Assembly (NCBI RefSeq): GCF_040412425.1
Contig: NC_089777.1
Coordinates: forward strand, 30,641,537-30,705,536
Source of the DNA: Macrobrachium rosenbergii
Taxonomy: Eukaryota > Arthropoda > Malacostraca > Decapoda > Palaemonidae
DNA: 64,000 bases
Direction: 5' to 3'
This document shows positions 47,780-60,692 of this stretch, piece after piece. The notes under the pieces were generated by a model. That model was not told the origin of the DNA and ran no database searches. It worked only from the letters and a program-made list of their open reading frames with translations. Each line of letters starts with the position of its first letter. Position 1 is the stretch's first letter. The position numbers were made by a program, and so were the translations under genes.

Positions 47780-48720
47780 TGAAAGTCAAGGGGAAAAGAT
47801 AACGATTGCATACACGGACCTAGAAAAAGATTATGACTGAACTGATAGTGAAGCCACATAAAGGTGGTGGGGATGTATGGCACAGTTCAGTTGATGAGAA
47901 TGATTAAAAGTATTATAAGATAAAATGAAATTATGAGAAGATGAAGACAGGAAAGTGGCTGGTTTGGTGTAAAAGTCGGCCTGAAACATTGGTGTGTTAC
48001 GTTTCCATCAAGAATAGTTTAAGAATAGGCGTTACAGTTGTGGGATAAGACAATGGGTCATGAATGAATTGTAAAATGGCTAATGTTTGCAGATTATTTG
48101 GAGTAATGATTGGGGATAGTGAAAAAAACTGCAGAAATTGGTTCAAGAATTAGAAACTTTTGAAAGATGAGAAAGCTGAGAGTAAATGTGATAAGGTCAT
48201 AAGGATAATAAATGGACACCAGGAAGGTGCAGCAATGAATGTTATTATGGCTGATGGAAGAATGGCTACAGCTGATATGGAAGAATGGCTACAGCTGACT
48301 TATATAAGTATTTTAAAAGTAAACACAATGGATTATGATAGGATGAGAGAATAGGCGGGTCACAAAATCTCGGAAGCAAAAACAGTAAAAGGGTGTGCAC
48401 AAACGATTATGAAGAGATGTGAAGGGGCCACAGAAACCAAGGCAGGAATAGAAGCACGAAATTTTAAGGCAACTACTGATTAACGTGGAAAAGATGTGTG
48501 TGTTTTGAATGCAAGAAGCGAAATAATAAAAAAATGTGAAGACATGCAGAAATAGTGAACAGGTTGTTGTAGGTAAAAGGATATAAAGTGTTTTGAGATG
48601 GTCCTGTCACGTGGAAAGAATGGATTGTTTAGCATGGAAGCATTTGCAAGAAAAGAAAAGAGCCAAAAAGCACTGGATAGATGGAATGGAAATTTGTCTG
48701 GATACTGGGCTGAATTGCTA
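47780..48720 (+). pseudogene. Decayed non-LTR retrotransposon reverse transcriptase
   Basis: Ordered reverse-transcriptase motifs can be read. TIAYTDLEKDYD (47802-47837) corresponds to the A-box DLEKAYD block. FGVKVGLKHWCVTFP (47963-48007) corresponds to VKVGLHQGSVLSPLLF. LMFADYLE (48080-48103) is the catalytic FADD box with the second Asp changed to Tyr. KMRKLRVNVI (about 48164-48196) follows, then LRWSCHVERMDCLAWKHLQE (from 48593) and AKKHWIDGM. The first motif is in a different frame from the others, so there is a frameshift between 47837 and 47963, and several stops interrupt it. It is a LINE ORF2 remnant; the clade cannot be set by eye. Confidence 0.9.
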
Positions 48721-48729
48721 GTCCCATAC

Positions 48730-50540
48730 CGGGATCGATCTCGGGAATCTCGTTAGCGATGCATGAGAATCCTGTACAACGTGACTAGAAGAACGAACTG
48801 ACAGACAGGCGGACACACACAGAGTAGTATTCATTCCTTCCTCAATTTTCAACAGCAATGAAAACCGTTAAAAAACAAAAGCGCAAGTGAACTCTCAATT
48901 CAAATTCACTTTGAATGAAAAGTAATACTCGCTACCCCTACGAGGCTGGAATAGGTGGGGGGCAGAGATATCACAGGGAGGAGGGTATCAAAATATACAC
49001 TTGGTATTCTGCCTGTCAAGCTGCCAAGTCTAACGGAGCTGATTTCGGCTGACTCACCTATCAATCCAGTACAGTAATCCTATTTTTTTTCGGGGGGAGG
49101 GGGGCTTAGGCCATCAGTATTCATATAAACTATTATAAAGCTTTTCCTGACTTTTATTATTCGTTTTCATTACAGATATACAGTTTTAGTTGGAAGTTTG
49201 TGATAAGTTATAATTATACTACGTATTGGAAGTCAATATGTATTTCCTTTAACAGTCTTTTCATTTAAAATTCTAAATGCTTTTCTTTTTTTCTAAAACT
49301 CAAATTTTTGGGTAACATTCAGCCCCTGATAATACTAAAAACATTTTCATACCCTTTTCATTCCCTGATTTCACAATGGGCCTGATAATGGCCTACTAAA
49401 TAAAACAAAAATATTATTTTTAGTTTCACGAAACGCGTCCTCCATTACACAATTTCTCATCAATTCCAGAGATCATGCGTTATCTCTCCTCTTGCCTCTG
49501 GCCACTTTCTTACTAAGCATTCCCCTCCTTTCGAATTACGTTCAAGTATTTCCTTCCAATAATGTCGTTTCCTAAACAATGCTTTTCCACTTAAGTCAAT
49601 TTTACTGAATAGTTCATCTGAACTCCCGTCATTCTTTTCATGAGTTCCTCGTCTCATATCTTCAGTAATTTTCTTGGGTAGATTTCAATTCAGGTATCTT
49701 ATTCTAACATTCGACTCTTTATGATAATTTACGGGTAATATACATATTCCCTCTAAGAAATAGTTTTAAAACTGATTACAAAGTTCTAAGTAATGTTTGG
49801 TCTGCAAAGTAATACATGACATGAAAACGACCTTCAGAAATTAATTTTTTTTAACCCTTATTTTGAAAATAAAAAAAATAACATGCAACGTCTCACATTC
49901 TTGATCAAAACTTTTTTCTAAGTAGAAGACAAAGGTCAGACGATGCCATTTTCAGGAGTATTGCACTCTCAAAAGCCCAAGCATGTCTACTTCTCTCTTC
50001 CAGAAAATCTGTATACAAGTACTGCAATCACTGTAGTTATTGCATGCTAACACTGCTATCAATACCATCACAAGTATCACCGGCGAAGCTATCATTACCA
50101 TTAATACCATATTACCTTAACCATCACTTTCGTCACACTCCTTTATCTGCTCCATAAAAAAAAAAATCAGAAGTTCAAATCATCACAATAAATGACAAAC
50201 TCATGACTTCAGCCGCTCCTCCTCTGGCAAAAGGATGACGCAATCGCAGCGTCTGCGAAGCGAGCTCCGACAACGTTGTATACAGCTGTTATCCAAAACC
50301 AACGATCCTCAGAATGGTCCAAACATTACGTCGCATGCCTAGATCTAGAGAAGATGCCCCGTCCGAGGAAACGACCAAAAAGCGACAATCGTTCGTCATC
50401 GATCGAGGTCAAAAGAGGGAGACGACCATAACATTTCATGACTTCTCTCTTGTCATGCATTTGCCTTGGGCCATCCGACTGGAATGGAAGGGGAGGAGAT
50501 GCTGGCGAGCATTCTTTCTCCCCGGGTCCACACTGGTGTG
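48730..50540. other. Unique stretch after the LINE remnant
   Basis: 48730-48800 may be the 3' non-coding tail of the LINE (gggatcgatctcggg). No other gene recognised. A GC-richer part lies at 50210-50540. Confidence 0.4.
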
Positions 50541-50543
<3 letters not shown>

Positions 50544-50610
<67 letters not shown>

Positions 50611-50706
50611 TTGTTTTTAAAAGTATACGTTGCGGTTATATTCGTGGCCTTTCCTTCCCACAGAAAAACACCTGCCGTCAATCTCAGAACTCTATTCCAC
50701 ATGTAA

Positions 50707-50798
<92 letters not shown>

Positions 50799-51022
50799 TG
50801 TTTTTAAAAGTATACGTTGCGGCTATATTCATGGCCTTTCCTTCCCACAGAAAAACACCTGCTGCAGATCTCAGAACTCTATTCCACATGTAATTAGTGA
50901 GAAAAAGAGAGAAAGATTACTTGTTTCTAAAAGTATACGCTACGACTATATTCATGGCCTTTCCTTCCTACAGAAAAAAAAAACCTGCTGCTAACATCAA
51001 AATCTTCTTCCACAAGTAATTA
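50544..51022. repeat. Three ~103-bp units separated by GA and TG arrays
   Basis: Units at 50608-50709, 50795-50898 and about 50921-51022 share ttgttt, aaaagtatacg, tggcctttccttcc, cagaaaaa and aagtaattag/atgtaattag. Between the first two is (TG)n-(GA)n (50710-50794). Between the second and third only a degenerate gagaaaaagagagaaaga remains. A GA array (50544-50607) precedes the first unit. Confidence 0.95.
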
Positions 51023-51310
51023 GCCTCTTAAAAATCAAACGCTACATTAATTACACTAAAACGAAAATACACCAAAACACCAAGCATCTCCAAAATTACA
51101 AACGGCCGAGGATAGTGCACGAAAAAACGAGGACCCTTGTAACCTTTCCGCACGTAGACCATGACCTCGCTGCACTCAGAAACGTAGGGAAGAGCGAAAG
51201 CCATTCGCGGCTCTTGGGAATTTCTCTGAAAACGCTGTGAACGGTTTTTCTTCCCACTGATCTCGGGCGAAAATTCCTGCTGCTTCTCTTTCCCATACTC
51301 CTATATTCGA

Positions 51311-51600
51311 GAAGATAGATGGATAGAATATACAATTTAGACTGGAGGCCACGCACTGGGACCTACGAGGTCATTCAGCGTTGAAATGAAAATTGAGAGT
51401 CAGAGGTTTAAAAGGTGTAATAGGAGGAAAACCTCGCAGTTGCACTATAGAACATTGTTAGAAGAAGGTGGAAAGCAAGATGAAAGAAAGAATATGAAAG
51501 GAGGTACAGTAAAAGGAATGAAAGGGGTTGCAGCTAGGGGCCGAAGGGACGCTGCAAAGAACCATAAGTAATGCCTACAGTGCACCGCGTGTTTCACGAT
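51311..51600 (+). mobile_element. Dispersed decapod repeat
   Basis: Begins agatggatagaatatacaat and contains cactgggacctacgaggtca, aggaggaaaacctcgcagtt, gttgcagctaggggccgaag and gcctacagtgcaccgcgtg. I recall this text as a high-copy family in several decapod genomes, but its class is unknown to me. The frames on both strands are repeat-derived. Confidence 0.75.
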
Positions 51601-51788
51601 ACCAAAACAAACTCCAGTCTTGCTTTCAAGAGTCGTCGACCTTGTCGCCATCGTCTTTTTTTATACCCGTCGTTTTTGCAGCCTGATCTTTTTTTTCTTT
51701 TTTTGGGAAAGCTGATGGGACGGACAGCTTACTTCCCCAAACCTACAGTACCTAAGAGTAGAGAAAAAAAAATGGTTTGTCGGGGAGG

Positions 51789-51856
51789 ATTATTATTATT
51801 ATTAAAATAGTTTAACCAGACCACTGAGCTGACTATTGGCTCTCATGGGGCTGGCC
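51789..51856 (-). mobile_element. SINE family 1-related 3' module with (AAT)n tail
   Basis: Minus strand: ggccagccccatgagagc, ctcagtggtctggttaaact, then A-rich and (AAT)n. Same arrangement as 43932-44001. Confidence 0.75.
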
Positions 51857-52139
51857 TGTCGGGGAGGAGAAATTAGACGCGCAGCTGATGAGCAAAAAAC
51901 TATTTTGTGTGGTTTTAGGAAGCGAATAATATTGAGGAAATGTTTTGCACCACAGGCTCATCCTCACATCAACACCGACCGTATGAACGTGGCCGTGACC
52001 TTTGCTTATTTCCCCTCAAGCCACCCGTAGCGACAGAAACACCTTCCTGTTGAAATAAAAAAAAAATGGGAAAGGAACCAGCAATTGGGGAAGACCCAGT
52101 AGAAAGCTGACTGAGGATGGTCCAGTAAAAAAAGTTGAC

Positions 52140-52490
52140 AGACTGACTGATTGATTTCGAGCGTAAACTGGCGTCGCAACAGCCGACGAGGAGGAAGCGA
52201 GCGATGGGTTGCCGCGTGCAAGCTATCAGATAACAGCCCAGTGTTTTACCTCATGCTGTTATTCTGGCTACGCTTGTTTGCCACCAATTGCCGCCCGGAC
52301 CCAATGTCATCGCGGTTTTATATGCTTTTTATGGCCGGCGATAAGCACGCACTGCCGCAACTCCCGGTTCCATCTGGCATTCCGACTACCGGGTTTGGTG
52401 GTGCTCATGGGCGGATTAACACTCAGCGCCGTACATACCGGAGGAAAGGTCAGAAGGAAATGGCCTGCAAGAATTAACGGGAAACCTACA
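52140..52490 (+). other. GC-rich block with an unrecognised 109-codon frame
   Basis: GC content is above the flanks. The plus frame at 52151-52477 includes LPVPSGIPTTGFGGAHGR but shows no domain I know. Overlapping frames on both strands are also open, so coding status is unclear. It may be a dispersed repeat or an old exon. Confidence 0.25.
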
Positions 52491-52619
52491 CGAAGGATAA
52501 GACGCTAAAGGCGAAACGGAAAAAAAAACATTTAATACAAAAAGGTGGAGAAAACGTCCATTTATTGCATTCTTGAACTTTAGTGGAAAGGAATTGAGGT
52601 TAGGAGGAAAGGAAAGGAA

Positions 52620-53720
52620 TAAAAGATATAGCAAAAAAAAAAAAAACTATAAAACGGCTATTAAATACAGCAACTGAAGGACACACACGACTGGAAATAT
52701 AAGGGCATAAAAAATAGCTCCTGTTTCAAAATGAGTCAAATAATGAATAAAAATTAATAAAAGTATAAAGACATATGGAAAAATGAAACGCGTAGGGAAC
52801 TATGAATACTACTTAATGAGGAAAGTGAGAGCCTAAAATGTTCACTCATAACTGCATGGAAGTTAAAAGCTAAAGACGTTGAAAATGGGAACGATAAAAA
52901 TGTGTCAGAGACGCCAATGTTACAAAGAAAGCTGATAAAGGCACACGGGAAGATGTAAGAAAAAAAAAAAGACAGTGAAGTCCAATGGAAAGACGAAAAT
53001 GTCCCAGATAAAACAAAGACCAAACAAGAGACGACAATTTCCAAGAATGATACAGAAAACGGCAATGGTAAGCTAAACCTGTCCCAGAAAAAACCAGATG
53101 GTCCAACGGAAAAATTAAAATGTACAAGGAAAAAAAAATCGATGAAAGATGAAAAATGTCCCAGACAAAAAGTGAAACAGAAGGGAAAGCTGACAAAGTA
53201 TCGAACAAAACCTGGAAAACCCAATTCAAAGGAATGCCGAAAACGTCCCAAACACAAAATCAGGAAGGCCAAAGGAAATCAGATAATGACAGAGGCAAAA
53301 ACCAGAAAGTCAAAGAGATTTTTGCCCGAATGTCAAAGAGAAGGCTAAAAAAATTTCCCTAACAACGAGCGCTGAATATATAAAAAAGATATATAAAACC
53401 CAACTTAGAGACGAAAATGTCACAAAAAACCAAATCTGGAAATGTTCCGGACAAAATAAAAATAAATAAATAAAAAAAGTGAATCTGCTTATGTTACCAA
53501 CACAATTAAAAAGCAGCAACACAAAGCCAAAGATCTCTCAGAATCCGCCCCCACCTCAAAACAAAAAAAATAAATGAATAAATAAATAAATAAAAATAAA
53601 AGGGAATGCTGAAAGCCCCAGAAAAGGTATAGAAAACGTCGTGTCGCAAATTTTCAGAATGAGCCAAGGGGGAAAAATAAAACAAAAAACAGGTATTGGA
53701 CAAACAACAGAGTAAATTTA
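52620..53720. repeat. Purine-skewed, degenerate repeat tract
   Basis: The plus strand is strongly A-rich with repeated aaaatgtcccagaNaaaa, aaatgtNacaa and gaaaacg phrases at irregular 30-45-bp intervals. The F/L/S-rich minus frames (53272-52754) and K-rich plus frames arise from this skew. Confidence 0.6.
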
Positions 53721-53959
53721 GTAAAATCTAAGCCAGATAACTGACAGACTTTGCTTCGTTGAAACTAGAAATAACTGGACAAGTTTGAAACGAGATGCTT
53801 GTACACTTTAACGATGGAAAGTTGCCAATAACTGCAATGAATAAAAAAAAAGTGTAAAGAATCCCGATAAATAAACTAAAACAACGTCATGAAAACAAGA
53901 GAATAATAAACTTGGCGGACATTATAACGGTCACCGATAAGAAGCTCCTCATGAAACAA

Positions 53960-53960
53960 G

Positions 53961-54038
<78 letters not shown>
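53960..54038. repeat. (AC)n-(AG)n compound microsatellite
   Basis: About 28 bp of AC, then about 47 bp of AG. Confidence 0.97.
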
Positions 54039-54039
<1 letters not shown>

Positions 54040-54580
54040 AGCAAACTCAACATAATAATATTGCTTTCGAAACAGCACGCAAGTATACCCCTCATCCATA
54101 CCTGTACTGTATAATAGTATGTGATTGGCTGAGCCTCATGCGTTCTGGAATGCAAACGATCTTTTCTGAAAATATGAATGGCATACCTGGAATAGGGTGG
54201 CACAACGCCAATCACTGTGTTACACCATGATTACGAGTTAGGTAAAATGAATTGGAAGTCAATAACCGAAGTGACATGTGGATTAATATCCTTTATGATC
54301 TGCAGAAAATACCGCAATATTTTTTTTATCAAATGACAGCATTTACTCCCTCAGAGGTATGGTAATGAAAAATTGGGATTAAAAAAAAAGGTGTTGAAGT
54401 GAATAGCCTGGGCAATGTTGTTGTTCACATAAAAATATGGAAGAGAAAAACAACAGGTCAGCTGTAGGCCTTTAATACTTCAAATGTGATGTTAAACAGA
54501 CAATCATTACTCCAATAATACTAATGGCAACTGCCCGGTGGCTGTAAAAAAAAAAAAATATTTACATAGAATGCATTATG
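54040..54580. other. Unique stretch
   Basis: No gene recognised. Confidence 0.4.
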
Positions 54581-54582
54581 AG

Positions 54583-54995
54583 GATGTTTTCCAAGTTTTA
54601 GTTTTATGTAAAAGAAAACTACTGTGCCGGCTTTGTCTGTCCGTCCCCATTTTTTCTGTCCGCCTTCAGATCTAAAAAATTACTGAGGCTAGAGGGCTGC
54701 AAATTATGATGTTGATCGTCCACCCTCCAATCATCAAACATACAAAATTTCAGCCCTCTAGCCTTAGTTTTTACTTTTATTTAAGGTTAAAGTTAGCCAT
54801 AATCATGTGTCTGGCAACGATACAGGACATGCCACCACCGGGCCGTGGTGAAAGTTTCATGGGCCGCGGCTCATACAGCATTATACCGAGACCACCGAAA
54901 GATAGATCTATTTTCGGTGGCATTGATTATACGCTGTACAGAAAACTCGATTGCGCCAAAGAAACTTCGGTGCATTTTTACTCGTTTCTTTATTA
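54583..54995. mobile_element. Dispersed decapod foldback repeat
   Basis: Contains gccggctttgtctgtccgtc, an inverted repeat pairing actgaggctagagggctg (54682 on) with cagccctctagccttagt (54751-54768), then ccaccgggccgtgg, gccgcggctcatacagcatt and cgattgcgcca. I recall this as a common repeat in caridean shrimp sequences. The 96-codon frame at 54706-54996 is repeat-derived. Confidence 0.75.
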
Positions 54996-55160
54996 AAATT
55001 AAACTCTAAGATTTTTAAAATACGTTTCAAGTATCTAATTTTAATGCTCTCCATGAAGAAAAATGTATACATATACATGTATTTTGAGTGAAGGCTAATG
55101 AGACGGACAACAAAATGCCCTCCTTCTAGCCCTAGCCAAAAGAAACATGAAACTTGAAAA

Positions 55161-55520
55161 GGATGGACGAAAGGTGAAATGGTGGGGTTTAACTACGAAG
55201 AAACCATGCACATGCCTCTTGAAGGATGATCACTTTAACCACAAAAAAACAAGAAGTTGCACGAGAATTCCAAAGCTTGGCTGCAGGAGGAAAGAAACTG
55301 TCAATGAGCCGTGCAATCAAGAGTTGCAAGGGAGTGAGAATGATGGAAGAAAGGTGGAATGGTGAGGCTTAACTACGAAGAAACCATGCACATCCCTCTT
55401 GAAGGATGATCACTTGAACCACAAAAAAAACAGGAAGTCGCACGAGAATTCCAAAGCTTGGCTGCAAGAGGAAAGAAACCGTCAATGAGCCGCGCAATCA
55501 GGAGTTGCAAGGGAGTGACA
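55161..55520. repeat. 180-bp tandem duplication, two copies
   Basis: Copies at 55161-55340 and 55341-55520, with matching landmarks exactly 180 bp apart (aactacgaag at 55191 and 55371) until a one-base insertion in the A run. Identity is about 90% by eye. Shared phrases include aaaccatgcacat, cttgaaggatgatcac, cgagaattccaaagcttggc and gttgcaagggagtga. Confidence 0.95.
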
Positions 55521-55529
55521 GAACGCTGT

Positions 55530-57960
55530 TGCTTTAGAGCAGACAACGCACTGATAGAATGATGTCAGCACCGTTCATAATTTAAGAAGTATAGGCAACA
55601 ATATAATTCAACAGCTTCGTTAACTACACGAACAACTAATTTTGCCTATAACATACAAAAATAATTATGAATAATGGCGTTTATTAAAAAAAAAAAAAAA
55701 AAAAAAAAAGCTTTTTTCTGCGAGTGTCTTTCAAAATTTCAAAGCCTAGCTTTCCACTCCAGGCACGTCTCCACGCTCCATCTCGCATCTGCCCTTCATC
55801 TACATCAATCCCAGATCAAGCCCATCCCAGCATCCCACGCCGAACCTTTCGTCACCTACCCATGGTCTTCAGGCAGCATAACTCTTTGCGCTGTCTTTGC
55901 AGACTCCCAAGGTCCAAAGACTCCTACAGGCTCATCCTCTTCCCTCGCCCTCTCTCTCTCTCTCTTCTCTTCTCTTCTACCTTTGCTGAAGAGGATGAAA
56001 TTTATCGCCGGTCCTTATCTCGCGATGTTGGAAGGTGAGCGAGTGGGGGAGATGGTGCCTAAATGCACCGAAAGGGAGATGGACACGGGATGACGACAGG
56101 TACATGGGGAAAGTGCAAGTAAGGATATATCGTAAGACAGATAACGGTAATATGGGAGAAGCAAGGAAGAGACGAAGAGAGGAAGGGGAAGAAGAACAGA
56201 GGGAAGGGGAGGGGGTTAAGAGAAATGTCTTACAGGATAGATGTTGATAGAGTGATGAGATTTGAGTGGGCAGTGAAGCAGATCGCTGATCGAATACCGC
56301 GATAAAGGATGACATTGGTTATAGTGAAAGATAAGTTACCTTACAACGAGGACAATGTTCCCATTAGGATATAAAGATAAGGATAAACTGTGGAGATAAA
56401 CAAAAGGCCTTCCCTAAGGAATGACAGATATAAGTCATGAACAGAACGATGTATAACAGATGTTTCCGAGATAGCCCTGGGAACGAGGAAAGTGTGCTTG
56501 GACGAAGCCCAGTGAGCTTAGTCACCAATATTTTTTTTTTTACTTCTTTATACTCTCAACACAAGGATAAGACTTCTTTTTACTCTTTAAAACAAGGATG
56601 AGTGCTACACTTCGATGAATTTATAACTTTTTTTTACTTCTTTATACTTTCAACACAAGGATCAGATCTACACTTCGATGAAGTAATGTTTCTTTTCACA
56701 CTTAGTTTTGGCATCAATTTCTATTTTTCTTTTCTCTGGCCCAAATCATTCCTCATATAAAAAATCATCTAGTATAATGGGAAAGACTGATGATCCTTGC
56801 AACGCAATATAAACATCAGATTATGTATAAGAATGCTGCAAAAACATAACCAAAGTGAGGGAAATTTCTCCTCACGGGTACAATTTTAGAATGTTTACAA
56901 CATCTAAAAAGGCTTTGCAAAATTGTCCAAAGGTTTTCACAAGTTCAATAAATGGCGGTGTCTGTTACTTAGCAATATCTAAGAAATTATTTCTAATCGT
57001 ATATCAAAATCAACAGGATACGGACTAACAATGATTCGATTGATAAGAAGTCAATAACTGATATTTAGAATCCCTTAGGGGGTACCATATAACGGTACTT
57101 CAGGTTAGATATTCTTTTACCATAATCCAAATTCATGCAGTGAAGGTCACCATTTATTATTTTTCAGGACATTTTTGTATGAAAAAGCTATACGTTGCTA
57201 GAATGTCGAAGGAGACCAATGCTGACCCTGACCCAAAGTTATTTAACCTAGTTCAATAACTGTGAGTCTGGTGGCGTTGACTGAATGACTTTGGATTATT
57301 GTCAAAGAATATCTGGCCTGACAGAAAATACCAAGAATACAACCCTGAACACAATATCACAAGTTTTAGAAAAATTATCAAAATATGCTGGGGTCCTTAA
57401 ATGACAGCCGAAACAATTCCAACATACAAAAACAATAAAAAGCCCATTGGTTTTAATAAATTATTTAGGTACCACATCGCGTCTTGGTTAATCCTCCTGA
57501 AAAGATGCTTACACATACATTCAAAATAAAACTATGGGAAAGCTAAGTATTTTTGGACCATATACTTTGGTCTTATGCAAAACTTATGTGGAACGCAAAC
57601 GTTTAAAAATAAGGATAACACTACATTTTCAAAACGATTTAGAATGTTAATAAAGAAGGGGGAAAAATATAAAAAAATGTTAACCTGAAAACGAAACAAA
57701 TAATGTACTTTAAATAAAAATAATTAGAAATGTTTCGTGATAATTACATCAGCCAAAAAGACCGGAAGGAGACAATCCCTTCACGTGTGCATTACTCCAC
57801 GCTAACAATGAAATACCAGAGGATGAAGAGTTTTTGATAATGCTATGCAAAAACAAGGCCTGAGTATCACCCTCCAAAGGAGTTTTGGTAGGCACTGAAT
57901 ATCTGACGACGTTTTTCTGTATCACTTGATGCCCCGAAGATGTGTAAAATACACAAAATT
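55530..57960. other. Unique stretch
   Basis: A poly(A) run (55686-55710) is followed by a C/T-rich piece (55750-55980) and G/A-rich sequence (56020-56230). Two related A/T-rich phrases with acacaaggat recur at 56558, 56592 and 56654. No gene accepted. Confidence 0.4.
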
Positions 57961-58007
57961 ACTCCGAACTCCGCCGTTTCCTTTTAATAATTTCCTGTGG
58001 TTTTAGC

Positions 58008-58113
58008 TCAAACTGGATGGTATCAAATGGATACTTGATAATGTGGACTGTTTGTCCAAGAAAGCTTGTAACTTTTTCTGAATAAATACTCCATTTGATA
58101 CCATCCAGTTTGA
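58008..58113. repeat. Perfect 23-bp inverted repeat with 60-bp spacer
   Basis: 58008-58030 (tcaaactggatggtatcaaa + tgg) is the exact reverse complement of 58091-58113, and partial pairing continues inward. The total of 106 nt is the size of a microRNA-like or foldback hairpin. Confidence 0.9.
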
Positions 58114-58166
58114 ATGAGGCCCTTTTAGTAATTCTACTAATGCACAGAACAACTGTGTAATTGATA

Positions 58167-58176
58167 AAGTTAATAT

Positions 58177-58262
<86 letters not shown>

Positions 58263-58440
58263 TGTATGTATATATATACATACAACACATACATACATTA
58301 TATATACATATATACATTATATATATATATATACATATATATAATATATAATATACACATACATACATATATAACATAAACATACATATAGACAATGGTT
58401 GTGTCTATCTATCTATCTACCTATATATACAATATATACA
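58167..58440. repeat. (TA)n array with embedded palindrome and degenerate flank
   Basis: About 85 bp of TA, then a perfect 30-bp palindrome at 58259-58288 (left half gtgttgtatgtatat), then interrupted TA/CA sequence to 58440. Confidence 0.95.
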
Positions 58441-58819
58441 CACTTAACCAGTCAAGATCAGGTTTAAAAAAATAAAGAACCATGATTCGGGCGCATAATC
58501 CGGCCAGTGGCTGCGAGTAAGTGCCCATTCAACAAATGTTAGCGAAGTAAGTACTGTACACAATAAGTCACACCGAGACAACAGCTCCGCTATTGTTTAG
58601 TAGATGTAATTGCTTATTGTTTCGAGGCTTCGCTTGATGTAAGACTCAAGATGTTATCGTCGATCTCTAATGGATGGCATCACTTCGGGGATAATTGATA
58701 ATACCACTATTTTGTATATCGGTGACTTTCACTACGAAGATAGCACAAACTTTGAGAAAAAACCTTACACACCCGCACACACATATATACGTATATATAC
58801 AAATGTATATGATATATAC

Positions 58820-58911
<92 letters not shown>

Positions 58912-59005
58912 ACATATACATATATATATATAAATATATATATATACATTATATATATATATAGTATATATATACTATATTTATATATATATAGTATATA
59001 AACAA
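58820..59005. repeat. (AT)n microsatellite with degenerate tail
   Basis: About 88 bp of AT, followed by interrupted TA to about 59000. Confidence 0.97.
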
Positions 59006-59009
59006 TACA

Positions 59010-60300
59010 ATGCCACAGCCTTCAAAAGAAATATATAAAGACCAGAAAGTAAGCAATTTCCTTCTATTCTGGAACTGTATTGTTTCGATAGTAAAACCCA
59101 GTTTTTGAAAACAACTTTTCGCTCACTAGTTCTCTTATGCTGTTTGTCAAGAAAGTATTAGCAAATCGAGTAGAGCCTTTATTTCAAAGATGAAAACATC
59201 ATGGCAACATAAGAACAATCCGTTTGGTCAAAGGTCAACAAATATCCGGTTTGTTTTAGCTGTCGAAAATCAAGGTCTAGAGAGTATAGGCTCTACACCT
59301 TGCCTCTGACAATATAAATTCAATTCCCTTTGGAACTGAAATCACCGACACAATTTTCATTTCCCTATACTTTGAAATTGATTATCTATGCTTATGCGTC
59401 AAACTGCTGCAATTGGCAATATCTCCTTCCACGCTTAAAAACTTTAACCACACAGTCTAAAGTTGAAACATCTGCTCCCAATACCGGTCACTATTCGGAA
59501 AGGTACCGCATACAAGCGTGTCTAAACAGTATATAATACCTAAAAGGGGGTACCAAAGGTAAAACTGCAAATTATCCGTTTTGTACATACTACCTTGTAT
59601 ACATACACATGATTGTGTACATAAACTATTCTTGACAATGATCCGATGAATCGATTTTCCACGAAATAAAAGCCTGCCTTTGCCAATGCAAATAACGGTC
59701 TGATTTATATTTCACCAAAAAAATCTAAAATGTTATAATCATTTATCTAATTTCTATTCGTATTCAATATTATCCCGAGGGTAAGTGCGTTCTAACCGTC
59801 GATAAAACCAAACAAATCCCATAAGAAATATATACAACATCCATTCCTGCAAAATAAAGAAGCTACATAACATAACGAGAAAGACGAAATTCACTATCAA
59901 AGAAAAGCACAACTCTGATTTTAAGGCAAAATCAGCACTCTATGATACATTTAAATAAATTTATTTTTCTCTCTTAATTCCTTAAGAAAATACATTAGGT
60001 GAAGCTGTGAATTCTCCGTGGAAAAAATGAAAGTCACGAAGCATCAGCAATACAAAAATTGATAGTTTAGAAAAACTATGGTGAATACACAAGAACAAAT
60101 GCTGAGTTTTCTACGACATCAAAAGAAATCCAGGGAAGTTTTTAATGAAAAAATTCCTAATAACAGGAAACACTGATATAAAAACACGCCGTTGTTGTTT
60201 TCAGTCGATAAAAAAACCCTGCGTCAAGATATAATGAGACATATTATCACCCATCCTTACTTTTCTTTAGCGACAACTGTCATCTCCATCAAGGTACGGG
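59010..60300. other. AT-rich unique stretch
   Basis: No gene or repeat recognised. Confidence 0.4.
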
Positions 60301-60307
60301 GATGTGA

Positions 60308-60328
60308 ACACACACAAACACACACATA

Positions 60329-60390
<62 letters not shown>
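60308..60390. repeat. AC-rich run and (GA)n microsatellite
   Basis: A short, interrupted AC run followed by about 60 bp of GA. Confidence 0.97.
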
Positions 60391-60393
<3 letters not shown>

Positions 60394-60688
60394 GGCACCT
60401 CCTTCCCGAAACAACCCATATTAGTCTCCTTCAGATACTGCCAGAACTGACATTGTTACGGAGGTAGCTAATTACTAATTGTGACGATAAGCACTTACAT
60501 GACACTAATTCTGACACACGGCCAACTTAATCCACTATAGTAAGACTCAAGAGATAATTAATTACTGACACAGCTTACTGATATGAGGTACCGACTGTCC
60601 GAGAGACAAGAATTGGCTAAACTTTTAACTTCATTGTGTGTTTAAATAGAGCCTTTTCAGCAATCCACGTTCATGAACACACACATCA

Positions 60689-60692
<4 letters not shown>

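Noticed and set aside
52754..53272. 172-codon hydrophobic minus frame that looks like a membrane protein
   Set aside because: It is the complement of an A-rich skewed tract, which gives Phe, Leu and Ser. No start context or domain supports it.
54706..54996. 96-codon plus frame
   Set aside because: It lies wholly within a dispersed foldback repeat.
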